From positions 129,272 to 193,271 of the forward strand of contig VWYX01000931.1 of the NCBI GenBank assembly GCA_013396525.1: DNA of 64,000 nucleotides, given 5' to 3'. This stretch comes from Chaetorhynchus papuensis. Lineage: Eukaryota > Chordata > Aves > Passeriformes > Rhipiduridae. Position numbers and translations under genes: made by a program. The notes beneath the pieces were generated by a model, which was given only the letters and a program-made list of their open reading frames with translations, had not been told where the DNA came from and searched no databases. Below are positions 33,746-48,300 of this stretch, piece after piece (position 1 is the stretch's first letter; every line of letters begins with the position of its first letter).

Positions 33746-36700
33746 TGTCCAGAGTGGGGGTGGAAATAGCTCGGATATATACAGGGCCATCCTTTCCCGC
33801 GGGAGTTTGGGACTCCGGAGGCGATTCCCAGCCAGCCTGTCCTTCTCAGGAGAGCCAGAAGGTGGCACGGCTCAACAGCAGTACCAGTCTGCAGGGGCTC
33901 TTAGGGGCTGCTTCGTACTGGAGTAACGGCTGAAAAACCATGTTGATTAAGAGAAAAGGGGCTCAATAAAAACCAATTCTACTTCGGAGAGAGTAAGTCA
34001 TCATAGTTTAAGAAAAAAGTTTATTTTTTGGCCAAATTTGTATTAAAGGTGTTTTCTGTGCCTGTGTGCCCAAGTCAGGTGACACTGCTCTATCCTGGTA
34101 GCCCTTCCTGGCACAGGGTTATCCTGCAGCTTGATGGTGGCCTTCCCTGGATGTCCTTTCCTGACAGGAAGGCCACGTGTCAGGTTAAGGAACACCTAAA
34201 CAGCACCTGTAGGTGCTTTATGGGCAGGCAGTTTCAGTGTCATGTACACACGTGTCGGGTGAATGCAAGGCATTGTCCTCCAACACAGCAGGGTATTACA
34301 GGCTGAGCCTCAGAAAGGTGCAGCACCAGCCACCAACGGGACTCTATGGAGAGAAGGCATTGGAGACCTTGCTGCTTACCTGTTTAGCCTGCACCTCATT
34401 CCTGATGTGTGTATGAGGAGTCCCTGGGAAACACAGAGGCGGGGAGCAGGCTGCACTCTGTGTGTGATTGTCTTCAGGTGAACAGAAATGGTTGTTAGAG
34501 ATGATTAGGCTCCATCTAATTTTATTGTTGATTTGTTCTGCTGTTGGTGTTACTGTACTCTGACAGAAGCCATGAATATGTCAAAACCAGGGTAACAAGA
34601 CAGACTGTTTCCATTGATGCAAAAGAGTTCTGGTTGAGCAATATTTGCCTCGGTAAACAGACATGGATGAAAAAATGAGTGAATGATCCCAGTGTACCGT
34701 GTTCAGGTACATCCAACACAAGTGAATGTTGGAGCTGAGAGGTTTTCCCGAGCTCTTGTCATCTTGTATGGATGCATTACTTTAATCTTGGGAGGAACTC
34801 ACAGAAATAAGCAGACATGCAATGTAAACGTTTTTTATAAGCTGATAACTACTCACACCTGAGGGCTTTGGGATTACTGGTGGTTTAAAAAATTTAGCTG
34901 AGTGCTTGGAGTAAAAGCTGATTTATCTTTTTAATGATGGATTTTTAGTATTGAAATGCTGTTGCTTCTAATTACAGGACAAAGAGGCAGGTCCAAACCA
35001 AGCAGTTTAATATGATGATGTAGAATATATTTGTAGGAATGTTTGAGGAGAAGAGTTTGATCTGACAGAAGTGGTATTTGATGGATTTGATGGTGGTAGT
35101 GGGGTTAATTTGATGAAACTTGTTTAAAATTTCAGAAACAAATTTTAAAGGACTTAGTGTTAGCCCTGGGAGCTCATCCTTGTAACACAGTGGTCAGAAT
35201 ATTCGTTTTGAAGAGTGGGAGAAAAAAGAGCACCTTTTCTTAAGTTATTTCTTTGCCAGGTTTGGGAGAGAATTTGAAACATGGTCCTGTGGAGCTTGTT
35301 TTGTTGTAGGCTGCAGGGAATTCAGGGTGGTTTCTTCTGATCTTTGAAACTGATTCTGTGAAATACGTACTGGATTAAGAGATGAAACTAAAAACTCCCC
35401 AAAGAATTTGTTAATTCCCATCACAGTGCCAGTCTCTTTCTCTGTGGCCAGTAGTTGTCGGGGTACTGGAACTGGTGGGAAAGGATGAATGTAATGGTTG
35501 TCCTCCTTTGCTCAGAGCAGAAGACAAAGCTTTAGTTCAAACTTTTACTCACAGGGAAGCAGAGTAAGAGAGTGAGCTGCTCTCTTCTGCAAAGCTGCCA
35601 AGACTGCTATGGAGGACATTAGAGAGATTTCAGATCTGTTTCTGTGTCCTAATGAGTTTAGCCTTGTGTATGATAGAAAATGCCTACAATGACAAGCTTA
35701 AGAGGATTGTGTCTGGGGTTTTTAATGTCATCTTTTGTCCAAATCACTGTTTTTAAAGTTTTGTATTAACAGAAATGAATTTTTGTTTTGATTTAGTCAC
35801 AAACTCAGGGATCTTGCATCTTGGAAATACTTCAGCTGCATTAAGATGGTGCTTCTCAGCAAGGGAAATTAGCCCACAAATAATGAGGTTCTGATGTAGT
35901 TACATTGCTGCTTGTTCTGGAACTCATTTATTGCGTGACAGTTTGTGCCATACTCCACTGCTCAGTGTAAGGGTGCCCTCAGTCATCTTAATGTCTTCCT
36001 TATGTCTTTTTCACGCTTTCACTCTGAAAAAAAGTGACCACTCCTGTTCCTCTTAATGTCTAGCGCTTACTGAGTTTAGCAGACAAGGTGGGGCTTTAAA
36101 ATTCAGTCAGTTAAATGAATTGGTGGAAATTTACAGCAGCAGAGGCTGTCTGGTGGCCAGACACGAAGGCGAAATGGAGAAGAACAGGACATTTCAGTCT
36201 GTCTTCATCATGAAGCCTGTGGAGTCTGTTGGGTCGCTTAACTGAGTGCTGAAGTAGGGAGCTCTTTGCCCCGGGGGTGCTGGAATTTCAATAGGTTTGT
36301 TTGCCATCAGCCTGATAATGTCAGAGCTGCCACACCAGGACCCAGCCATGGCAAAGGGTCGTAGAGTGACAAATGGTTATTTTCAGTCTAAATTCCCTTT
36401 GAAGTAAAACTAATGCCATCAAATAAGGCTCGGAGTGAGGATAGAAAAGGGGGAGGAGGGGAAATATGATGCATCCTCAGATGTGATTCAGGGAAACTTA
36501 CTCACTGTGAATGCATGCACTCTTCCTGTGGTGTGTGTGCCTTCGTGTAAGGATGGCAGTATACGTGCACAACAGCACCACTTCCTAGAGGAAGAAAAAA
36601 AATCTTAGTCTGTTCTTTAACTTACCTGTGTTTTCTTCATCTTTAAACTGTGTGAAATGACAAAGTAATTGAAAGCGGTTGGATGTGCTCCCTGTTTACT

Positions 36701-39700
36701 GAATTGAATCTTTGGATGTGGACTTAGTGCAGACAGGACACTGGTGTAACCTGTATAAATGAGGGAATGGTGACGTCAGTAAAAATGCTCAGAGAGCTTT
36801 GAGTTGGGCTCAGGGTTTTTCAGTGCTAGATGAGGTATTATATAACCATAGAGTAGGCCAACAGAACTCTTATTCCTAAAACCACAGCAAGGAACTCCAT
36901 TATTGCTCTGTTTTTGCTCTGCAAAATGCACTGTCCTATTCCTGGAGCGATACTGCTGGTTTTGCTTTATTCCTTTATGAAACACCAGTTGAAGAGTTTA
37001 AAAGCTTAGATATCAATTTATGGTATTCATGTATTTCCAGACTTTCTGTGCATGTTAACAATCAAATTTTATCATTCTCATTGACTCTCCCTGGACTACA
37101 TCAATGTCCTTTCTTAAAAAGGCTGCCAAATATTTCACAGAGGATTATAAATGTTTTAAAAGAACCAGATTTAAGTCTCCCTCCTTGTTTATTCCTAGTC
37201 ATTTGTTGGTGTTGATGGTTTCATGAGTATTCCTCATACCCAGGGCCTCCCTATGTTATTTGTGTAGTGTAAGAGGTTTAGCTTTCATGATGTGTGCAGC
37301 AAATTTAGGAAGCAATTCTCCAGTTAAACTGGAATTCTAAATGAGGTTCAGCAGGTACAAACCCATGTGAAGTTGAGAGAAGAAAATATGCTGAATCTCA
37401 CACAAATGAAAACTACATAGTGCTGCACAACTGGTGTTGATGAGGTTTGAAGAAAGTGCAGCATCCCACTAGCTGGCTTATTTGAACTTGAATGTGTTTG
37501 AGAGTTGAGACTGAGTTGCATAATGGCTTTGTTAAAACAAAATGTAAATTCGTCCTTTGGAAGAATCCCTGCTATATGCTGTGTTGCACATGTTCCGACC
37601 AAAATGCTGAAATACATGGAAGTAGTACTTAAAATGAAAACAACTTTATGACCTGTTCTGAGTCAAATATGAGCCTTAAGACTCAGAGCACTGAAACTTT
37701 GAAAGATATATTGAGCAAGGGGCCAGTCACTAATGTATGAGGCCATGCATTCTTTGTATCCAAGACAACCTTAGTTATTCAGATATGTCTGCTTTATGTG
37801 AAGGGCTGCAGTAAGGCTAAATGTTAAATCTCAAGATTCAGAGATAATAGCAAGAAAAAAAATCTAGAAACGGTTTTGTGATTTTATTTTTAACTGCAGT
37901 GGAATTGTGTGATCTCTTCTTGTCATTCAAATCACTTATCAATGATTGGTCAAATTGCAGTTCTTATATAACAAAAATACGAGCTGTCTGACACCTCTGC
38001 ATCTGAAATCTACAGGTTTCACTTTAAAGGAATGTTGTCACTTAGGAGATGAAAAAAGATTCTGTGGAGAGAGCAGTCTTTGCTATTGACTGATCTCAAC
38101 ACTTCCTGGTGCATATGTGTCCTGAAAACACCTAGAGCATCAGTGGAAAGAGCCTTGGTTGTAGCTGCTAAAGACTATGATAATATTTCCTAAACTCGGA
38201 AAGGTTTCGTCTTTTTCAGGAAATGGTGGCTTCAAATGGGGAATTTCTTAGCATATCAGGCTTCCAGTTTAGACCAGGGGACCTTGAGGAAGGTGCTGAG
38301 TGCAAGGCCAGGAGCTGGATTCCTGCGCTGGTCACATACATATCCCACTTCCAGAGATGCAAATTGGTTTGCATTTGTCTTTGTAAAAGTGCTGGTTCTA
38401 AAGGGAACATCTGTCTGAGACCTAAGCACCATGTAAGTAAAATTTACTTGTGTTCAAAATCCAGACCAAGGCACTGAATTTCAGCTGTCTGGGAGTGCTG
38501 AGCTGGTTCTCAGACTCTCATCTCCTGAAGCAACGTTGTGCCCAAACCTTGTGCAGGTTTACACAGCAGAGAAGTAGCTCTGTGTTGGGAGAACTTCAGC
38601 CAGCTGTGCAGAGGCTGAAATGGCCCCAGAGCAGGTGCTGTGCAACGCTGGCTGGAGCCTTGTGAGCTGGAGCAGCTCCCTGCTGGTCACGGGCAGTGGG
38701 CACACTGCTAGGAAGGGGCTACTTACCTCTTCCTGCTTAGCCTCCAATTAACAAGCAACTGGCTTCTGGTGAGCCACAGGGAACTGAAAACATGGGAAAA
38801 CAAAAACAAGTCTGGCCAAAACAACTGGTGAACGTTCAGAACAAAAACACCATTTCCAATAGCAGGCCTTTTTCTAAATGACCCTCATTTATGAAAAAGG
38901 AAGCTGAGGTAAAGGACAAAATGATCTGTGCAGGGTCAGTCAGACTGCTTTCTCCTTGGCAGAGGCTGTTGGTTAGTGGCTCACCTTCTGCTGTACTGTT
39001 TTGACTCACTAGAACAACAGAAGTGTCATCAGTTATTGCCAGGCCGTTTCTGTGCATTGCGAAAGTTGCACTGGCTCCCAGAGAGCTCTGAGGAACAACA
39101 CAAAAGCTGGCACAAACAAGGCAGCAGGGAGTGTGCAGCTGGCAAGAGCAAGCTCTTGTGGCAGCTCACCACATGTCATGACACTGCTTCCGACACTGCT
39201 GGTGGCAGGGCATGGCAAGGGAGAGCAGGTGTCCTCACACTTCATTAATCTGCTTGTTCTGTCTGGGAGTAGATAAAGCCAATGGCCTCCCTTTTAATTC
39301 CACATTTTTTTGCTTTGTTGTGGTCATGTGTGTGTATAGAGAGAAAACCACCTCTATTTTGAGTTGCTTTCGCATTATATTGACAGGAACATGTTGATTA
39401 TCTTTGGGAGAAACCACGGACAAATTGGGGGAAAGCAGCCCTGTGTCCTACCTGGTCAAACTTACATGGGATTATTGCAGGTATAGAACTTTGTGCTATT
39501 GAGTCAGTCCACAAAGACATGAAATAATTATACCCATTAACAAATGATTGATTTCACGCAGCATTTTTGCTTCTAGATATGTTGAGTCATCAGGGTTCAC
39601 ACTGTTAAACTTGTCTTTCATAGCAGAAATGCTTTTCTCGTTTGTTTTTTAATGTACTTTTGTACATTTTAGTACCAATGTACTAAAGTATTTTTCTTTA

Positions 39701-42700
39701 TACCAGAGCAGAAGGGCTATCAGAAAACAGTTAGTATTGTGAAATTCTCATTACTATGGCAAATGCAGCCGATGCTGAGAGGGAGCAGATGTGCTGGGCC
39801 AAGGCCTGGGAAGTAGCTCTGCAGAGCCAGGACCGTGGCTGAAGCCAACCGAGCTCTCAGGAGGGTGCTCTGCAGTGTGTTTTCTTTGGAGACAAGAAGT
39901 TTTTGACCTTTCCCATCTCCTGGCTGCTCTTTCCTGTTCCTGCAACCCTCTCAGTTGTACTAACATAACTGTGGTACTTGCCATAAACTCATTGCTGTGT
40001 GCTGAAAAGAAGGTGCATTTCCATGATAAGGGCTGGGAATTGTGATGCAGTGTTGGAAATAAGAATCTGGGAAGGGAGGAGACAGCTCCCTCTCTCCTGC
40101 TCAAAACCCCATCCCGAGGTGGCGAGGCCTTCCTGCTGTTACCCATCAGAGTAGACTCTCTAATCCTGCTGGCTCCTGCTCTTTGCCTCCATGTCCCAGC
40201 CACGCTTTCTAAAAGCAAATACAGTCAGAGCAGTATTAGTGTGAGACACATTGATTGGATTCTTCTGCAGGAAAATAAATCTCATGGAATTAGTCTCGCC
40301 TCATTTGTGCCCAGAGCCTTGTGTTGTTTCAGAGCAGCAGTATGTGTTTGTAGGAGGATGGTCATGGGAGCAGCGACCTTTAGCTGGAAATATTGCAGCG
40401 TGCCTTCATCCCTTGCCTCGGGACAACAGCTTTCTTTTTTTTTTTTCTTTTTCCATTCCTCTGAGGAGGATCTGGTTTCAAATTATGTTAAAAGACTTAG
40501 GATTTCTTTTTTTTTCCTTGACACTGCCCCAAACAAATATTTTCCATTGGCAAAAACACTCTAAATTTTTTAGTTACTATTGAAGTGGTTTTTATTCCTC
40601 CTTCTCCACCTTTTTTAATATGGCAGAATCTCCAAGGCAGAAAATGAGGGTCTTGTTAGATCTATAACTCTTGTTGTGGGCAGAGCATTCTGAGTTGCTG
40701 GGACACTGTTATCTGCTGTCTGTATCTGCTGTGGCTATTATGTAACAGAATTTGTCTAAAACTTTATTCAACTGTTAAATGAATAGCAGTCCCCCTTTGG
40801 AGGTTAAACTCATTCATTGCAGTAAATGCTATGGTTAAAACCAAACACTGTTTCAGGGTGAAGAATTGGCTCTATCTGATCATCTTCATATGGCACTTGC
40901 TTTATACTTGGCAGATGCTTTGCCAACAAGAGTAAGTGGTGACTAATGCATCTGCAAATTGTACTCGTTGTGCATTGCATTTCAAAGTGCCTGAGCACAG
41001 CCAGGAGCAGCCCTTCTGCAGAGCTAATACTTGTGGAGGAGCAGTGGGTGCTTGATGTCACTCTTATAAACTTCTGAGTGCCTCTGCAAAGAAAGGTAAT
41101 GTTTGCCTCTTACCGCTGGATTTTTTCTCTGCTGTCTTATCTCAGTGGTATCTCATTTCAGCAAGAGATCCAGGGTCACCTGCTCAGAGGCATGAGAGTT
41201 GTTTTTTTCTGGGCTTCTGTAGCATTCACACTTGGATGAACAGCCCCTCTGCCAATGGCAGCGCTCTGAAACTCACCCAAAGGAGGTGACCCAAGGGTAA
41301 CTGCATTGCCTGTTTCCATAGCTCTGACACCCAACAACTCCTGCTTTGGAATTTATGCACATCTCTAGACTAATAGTTAGCTTTAGTTATAAACCAAGCT
41401 AGATCTTTTAAGGAAAAATCTGTGTAAAGGTGTTGCAGCAAAGTCTAAAGGAGCTTTAATTGAACTTTTTCATATAACAGATTGAAAGAGCGAAACAAAA
41501 TCTGTACAAAAGTACCTGTCACAGATCTACCCACAAAAGTTTTCTCTTGTGTGCATCCATTCAAGTGCCTGATACAACATCAGTTCTGTAGTGATGTAAT
41601 GCTGATCACTTTTTCCACTGCAAAGTTTCATGCATAAGTAAAAACCAGCTCTCCTTGTGCCTTGGGAGAAATAATAAAATTCTGGTTTTAGTCGACAACT
41701 ATGATTAAATCATTCAAACATCAAAGAAAGCACATATTAACTACACCTCAGTACATTTAAGGGCAAATAAATTTTTCTACAAAGTGGACAAGAAAAGGCA
41801 TCCAAAATTCAGATGGAAAAGAGGTGGAAAAAATTGGAGAAATGCTGCTGTTAGATTACTAGGGTAGCATTGAATAAAGATAAAATATTACAGATTACAA
41901 TTCATAATGAAAGGCATTGTTTTAACTGGTAGATGATAAACACAGATTTTTTGTTTTGAAACAGTGCTTTTAGGTCTTACTACATAATTCACATTAAAGG
42001 AGTGGTGTGTGCTGAAAACAGGAGAAGAATTAGGTGGAAATTACCAAGTTCTATGTAAAATAATACATATCCTGAAAAAATTACATTTAACTTGATTAAT
42101 TTTGTAATGCAAACACAATAAACCACAAAATTCCAACTTTAGAGAGTTAAAAATGTTAGCATTACGCCTGCAATTGAGTTATACTTTAAAGTAACTTTTT
42201 TTATGTCCAGGATAAATGTTAGAAATAATTCAAGTTGAAGCTCTTTTATAAAAAGGAAAGAGGGTTTTAGTATAACCTTATACATGAGTTGAATAAGAAT
42301 ATTCATGTGTATGTAATTCTGGAGATGGATTAACTGTCCTTAAAATTTGACTTTCAGCAACCTTTTTATGCAAATGTTGAAATGAAGTCATAGCTGTACC
42401 AAATATTGCTGCACTGTAGCACATAAACAAATGCATGTCTGTAAAAAAATACAGATGTTTTTGTTGAGGTTGGGATAATTTTGCAGACATCCTGCAGAAA
42501 CTACTTTTTAATATTTTGAAAGAACTTTTCTTCATCTTCATAAATAAAAAAAAATGTTCTGGACCAAATTCACTCATGCCATAAGTGAGCAGTGAGCATG
42601 TCATTATTCTTCTCTGTGACATGTATCTGAATTTAGTCCAGTTATACTGAGACATATCCCTAATGTACAGGTAATTTCCTTATTCCTGATCTCCATCTCA

Positions 42701-43739
42701 GTTTTTTATTTCCTCACTCAAAACAACTGGGTATTTCCATTACTTTGGGTAGAATCAGGATGGCAGGATGGCTGTCATTTATTTCATTCATTTAAAGGCA
42801 CTTGTAACTTATTTAAAAAAAACTGAAACAACCAAACAAAGGAAACCAAAAAAGAACACCTCATCCTGGAGGTGTGATCAGTGGGATGTAGTGTGAGAGG
42901 GATGGTGTAATGCAAGTGTGTAGACAGACTGAGGAGATGGAGGAGGGAGCATGAGAAGGCCCATGAAATAGAACAGACGAGTTTAGAGGAGACAGGAGAG
43001 GTTGGCTAAAATACCCACCTACCTGGTGTGGGGAGTTTAGGTGTGATGGCTGGAGCTTTCCTCTGTGGAGAGAAGGGACTGTTTGCTGCTTCCCTTTTGT
43101 AGTGACTATTGAACTGTTCACTTACACACTGAAGCTAGGAGCTTCCTGGAAAAATAATCGGACACAGTCTGGAGTGTCTAAAAATGCACATATATTTATT
43201 AGAGCAGCACGATTGCTGGAGGCCTGACTTGTAGTTTACAAGTGTTTTGGATAGGCTGTGCTGAGGCTTTCACTTGGAGTGGACAGAGTGGACAGAGGCT
43301 TTTTGCAAACCATTGTGTCAGTTTCTGCAAGGGAGATTATATTTGGTTTAACTGGCTCTTTATTCTGGGTGATTCTAGGTGCCCATATATGCTCCTTTAT
43401 ATTTGACTTCTGATCCCCTCCTCTCCCATTTAATAATAGTCATGGACTTTCTCAGTTCTTGGCTTTATTGTCCCAGATCTGTAACTCATTTGACCTAAGT
43501 TTTGCTCAAAGTACAACTTCTTGTTTTGAAGCTGAGCCAGAGAGAAGATAGCACAGCACCATTTTGTAGCTTTGCATGTTGGGGCTCATCTGAGGTGAGC
43601 AAAAGCAGGTGGAGAGATGTGTGAGCCTCTGCCCAGCTGGCAGCTGAAACAAACTGGGGCCCAGAGATGCTGGGCCATGGGAAGGTATTCCCTGCCTCAG
43701 CAGTTACAACCCAGCTAACCAGCGAGTTCCGCAGCTGGT
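33746..43739. other. Long stretch without an identifiable gene
   Basis: I read both strands and found no exon chain with a recognisable family. A small CG-richer patch (33,770-33,930) has a TATATA motif before it and an AATAAA near 33,965. A spliceable-looking 75-nt segment at 40,857-40,931 is discussed among the rejected items. T-rich runs occur at about 40,433-40,450 and 40,506-40,516. By synteny this could be intronic or intergenic sequence near PIR. Confidence 0.4.
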
Positions 43740-44026
43740 TCACTCAGATTTAATTTGCAGTTCTTTGAAAACCTCAAAATGAGTATTATGTGCCTGTAGG
43801 AACAGCCAGATCTGCACACTCCTCTGCAGATGTCTTGGCAGTGCTCTCTTCAATAGGCTGTTGCAGGAAAAATTGACCATGGCTTGTGCTGTGGTACTTC
43901 TCCTTCTGCTTTCCTCATTGAGGACAGTCTTAGGAAAATGTGCAGGTTTTGCATTAACCTTGTAACAAAAACTGTGGCGAGCAGCTTTTAAGGTGCTTGC
44001 TAATTTCTTCCCCTCTTTCTCCTGTC
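43740..44026 (-). other. Terminal-exon-like open frame, unknown
   Basis: On the - strand a strong acceptor (TTTTGTTTCTAG|GA) opens a 95-codon frame that ends in TGA at 43,740. The protein would be basic (from QEKEGKKLASTLKAARHSF to EVFKELQIKSE). No domain or family is recognised, and no matching upstream exon was found. It may be a lncRNA end, a decayed exon or chance. Confidence 0.2.
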
Positions 44027-45091
44027 CTAGAAACAAAACAAAACAAAAAGAAAGAGGAAAGTTTAAAGATGTAAGAATAAGAAGGTAGAAAATGTGGAAA
44101 GGTTTAATAAAAATAAAAGAAATAAGGAAATGAGAGGAATAAAGAAAGCAAACCCCAAAAGTGTAACTCTTCACGTTAGGTATAGAAAACCACACAAATT
44201 AACTTCAGCTGTTTGCTGCAAAGGAATAGATTATTTCTTTTATACCCTGCCTTTTCTATTAGAATATGTATTTTTATTCTTAGTGTAAAGTATTTGAGCT
44301 TGTGATCATTCTGAATGTAAGTAGCACTCATTGAGTCAATCTGTATCCCTTGTTTTTCAAGGTTTCTTTACCATTAGAGGTTTTATGGCTTATGAAAATT
44401 TTGGTGGACATGTGACTAAACTGAAGGTAAGCTTTTTACAGGTAAGGAAACCTTGACAGAAAGAAGCACTTGATATTTAAGAGGCTCCATCTGCCTCATG
44501 GGAATTGATGAAGACATTGCAGCCTAAAAATATTGCAGGTCTCCGTTACCATGTCTCCCTGGTGTGCTGCAACCAGCTGTTGAAGTCAGCCAAAGTATTT
44601 TATTCTGCCCTCACAAATGTAGCACGTTTACATTCCAGATGAATTCTCAACACGCCTTGCTTTACTGAAAATCTTTAGGTTTGAGCTGCTTAAAGGTTCA
44701 CCAGCAGTGAATTGTCACGTTTTCTGCATCTGCTAAACCTCATTAAAATTTCACTGGTATTTTTTCATGCACCATTCCAACACAGAAAAATCAACATATA
44801 ATAGGTATGAAGTGATTGTACACCTAATTTACCTTGAAATCAGGTGAAAGCCTCAGCTATATTTGTTGCATCAAATGCAATTCTAGTATATATTTTTCTC
44901 CACCTGCTTCCTTTAACATGCTCTCTACAGTTGAAGGAGCATAGAATATTTATGGTGCCTTTAGCACTGAGTTTTCTACCTATGTCACCACACCATGCTT
45001 TGTCTTTTAGTATTTTGTTGTGAGTTTCTCTTACGTTGCAAAATGTTTAGTGGTATTTCTCCACTCCTATGGTCCTGTCTTCTAAAATTCA

Positions 45092-45385
45092 GTGCCTGAT
45101 TGATGACCCCAGAGGTGGATGCAGTGCTCCAGGGGAGGTCTCACAAGAATGGTGTAGAGGGGGAGAATCCCCTCTCTTGACCTGCTGCCTTTGCTGCGGC
45201 CCTGGATGTGTTTGGCTTTCCAGGCTGCAAGCACCCATTGCTGTGCCATGTCCACATGCTTTTGCCTCAGGGTTGATCCTTTCTGGGTGCAGGACTTTGC
45301 ACTCTCCTTGGTTGAACTTCGTGAAGTTCCTGTTGGCCCATTTCTCCCACCTGCAAAACCCCTCTGGAAGGTGACACAATCACCT
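45092..45385 (-). repeat. CR1 LINE fragment
   Basis: Antisense CR1: GCAGTGCTCCAGGGGAGG, GGGGGAGAATCCCCTCTC, 'TTGGCTTTCCAGGCTGCAAG', 'GGTGCAGGACTTTGCACTC' and 'GTTGAACTTCGTGAAGTTCC' occur in the expected order, covering the end of the reverse-transcriptase ORF region. Open frames here (for example 45,082-45,402) belong to the repeat. Confidence 0.9.
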
Positions 45386-45399
45386 GGTGCCAAACACTT

Positions 45400-48300
45400 C
45401 ATGTTTCCTTACATGTTTTCCTTTCCTTAAGTTTAAAGGCTGTTTATAGACAATGTGAAGACTTGTTTTAGCACCCAGATTAGAGGATCTTCAGTGTATT
45501 TAAAATGTATACATTAAATATATTTCAGAAGTATAAATTCCCTTCCACTGAGCCTTAGGAGAAGTTTTCTTTCTTAATACCTGTAACTCATGGTAATGAA
45601 AGTTATGGGCATCAGAAAGACAGCAACCTTATATGCTTCTTGTTAGAAGCTAAAAAAAAAAACCAAAACCCACACATTTTTTTCCAAATGTCTGGTCAAA
45701 TAGGAACTTGTCTTGGAAAAATTTCAGTGGTGTACTAGGGTAGTATGAAATGGAAAAATTTTAAATAACAGCAAGTAGAAAAACTTTTAAGCTCACCTGT
45801 TTATGTAATTTCCTATCATAGCAGCTTTCTTGCAGCAAAGTGTGCCTTTTGCCAAAAGAAAGGAAACACAATAAAAAGTGCTTTTTTCATGTTTTACTTG
45901 CTGTTTCTGAGCAATTAAAACAAAGAATTCCATCTTTCCTGTCTTTTGGGCAAGAGGTTTTGAATTTGAATGAATCAAGATGCTTATTTTCAGTCATAAG
46001 TTTGGGATTAGAATGCAATGTGTTATTAGGAATTGATTGCAAAGATGTAGACAGAAAAGTCACTTTCTTCAGCTACAAGGTTTAGGTGTGAAAGAATGCC
46101 TTTGTGATCTACAGAAATGTGTCTGGCCAAAGAAAAATGAGTTTTTATCTTTGCTGTGTACCAGAAGGATATTTTCATGAGAAAAAAAAAGTTGGGAAGG
46201 AAAAACAAATATTTCAGGAGAGCTTGCCAGTGCCCATGCTTCTGCTCCACCCTCCTACTCCCATCTTCAGCTCTGACCTTGGCCTCTGCATTCATCCCCT
46301 CCTTTCATCCCAACAGCTCTGCAGCAAGTCGTGCAAGTGCCTCTGTCTGACACACATGTCTGCAGTCTTCAGCCCAAGGGGACTTCAGTCCAGGTGCCCA
46401 CTCAGGCAGTGGCTTTAGAGGAGAGAGCCTGCAGAACCAGAAAGAGGGTCTGTGCAAAATAAACAGCATTTGTAAGGAAATGTGCTCATCACACTATACC
46501 CGCTAATAAATCCTTTTGCTTTCCTCCTTCCCACTGCGTGAAGATGAAGCTGTCTGTGATAACTTTGAGTGCCCTAAATAGCTGCCTGTGTCTTGCTGTT
46601 CTGCCTCCAGTTCAGTGAGGATAGATGGGGTATTTTTAAGACAAATGGTGTCTCTAGGCTGTAATTTTATCCAGTCTGAAAGCTTGTCAGTTTTGTATGT
46701 TTCCTGTAAAGCCTGTAGGGTTCTACAGAAAATAGTTGAGCATCTGGGGATTGCTGAGTAATTGATAGAAAAGAAGATTCTCTCTCTATTTTACACATTC
46801 TTCTGACCAGATGAACTATCTGTCCAGGTGCTTCTCTTTCTTCACTATCCTTACAGAAAGTAAAGCAGCAAAACATTTTATGTAAAAAAAATAGGCCTGA
46901 TGCAGTTTTTTGGAGGCCAACAGTAGGCTGGATAAATAATGCAGTGTTGAAAGAAAATAAACTGTATAGAAAGAAATAAACTGTATATGTGTAAGTAACA
47001 GGGCACCAAATTATCCAGCAGTTCTCTGTTCACAAAAAAGTGATATAAAGGGGCACATCTACTCATTGTTTTCAGACTGATGTGGGATTCCCTATCCATA
47101 GGATGTATGAGCTGGTTCAGGCCTGGAGCAGGGGAGCTGTGCTGTGCAGTTTGGTGCTGTGGCCAGGCTCAGGTAATCTATTTTTCACTGGGTATCCATG
47201 GCTTTATCCATCAGACATCTGCTCCATAGCTGGCTTACATTTGACTCTCTTGCAGCAGGGACAGAATTCACTGATAACTGTCTGGATAAATGCACCCAGA
47301 CCATCTGAGGAGCAGTACAAAGTGTACAGAGGAACCATTTCCTAACTGAGGAAGTGGGTGGTAATGGGTTCCATCTGTAATTACAGGCAGATAAATGAAG
47401 GGAAGAAAAAGCATCAGCCACTTCAGGAATGTTTAGCTTTTTGGCTGTTCTAATTTGTCTCTGATAGGAACTAGTTACTGTAGACTGTGGATCGGAAAGG
47501 ATCCAATATTTTTTCTGCACACTGTAGCTTGGACAGGATATGCCTTCCACTTCAAGTAGTATAAGATGGATAATAAGGGTGTATACAGAGGAAAAAATGC
47601 ACAAGTTTTTTTTTCACTTGGCATCAAGAGCATTAGGGATGATAGAAGGGATTGTTGTGGGGTAGCTTTAAAGGAAGTGCTACGAATACCATCAGAGGCA
47701 TCCATGTAATGAATGAGGTGTCTCCTGAGTCATCTTTCACAAAGTGCTGCTGTATTTTTCTGTTTGTTCTCTAGACCTCTTTCTATTACTTGTGGATGCT
47801 ATCTCAACACACCTCTTAATTGTGAAGTCCAGTTGTTTCATACCAAGTCAAAACATGTAAGTGCCATGACCAAAAGCAGAAACTAGATGATAGAGCATTG
47901 CTTCACAGCACAGAGATCATGGCTTTCAATTAATTTTCTTAGGAAAAGTACTTATAAGATACAAATCATTTTGTAAGTAGAAGACACTGCAGCTAGAAAT
48001 CCCTACCTGTACAAATGAATTGCTAGATATGAAGATCCTTACCTTTTGATTGGAAATTATGTCCTGGTTTACCAAGATTGCATCATTTTTTTTCTTGTAT
48101 CCCAAAGAGAATAATTACCTGACAGCATCTTATTTGGGAATATTAGAGTTAATGAAAATAGGCCCATCTCTGCTGCAAATATGAAGCTTTAACAAATATG
48201 AATTTGCAGTAAGGTTATGCCACTAAAACAGCAGAATCCAGACCTGCTTTTAAGAGATGCAATATGGGAGTAGATGCTAGATTACTTCTAAGGAGAGGAC

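Noticed and set aside
39754..40218. 154-codon - strand frame.
   Set aside because: Longest frame in that area but no domain, no splice context and no similarity to expected neighbours such as PIR or VEGFD.
42278..42655. 125-codon - strand frame.
   Set aside because: No recognised domain, low-complexity Phe/Met/Ser/His-rich content, no supporting splice chain.
40857..47856. Three + strand segments with good AG and GTAAGT/GTAAGC borders and an open frame: 40,857-40,931, 44,362-44,426, 47,775-47,856.
   Set aside because: The open frames have incompatible phases at the first-to-second and second-to-third junctions (both joins give stops or change frame). First-to-third is compatible but the product resembles nothing that I know. 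Such segments are expected by chance in 30 kb; they may at most be non-coding exons.
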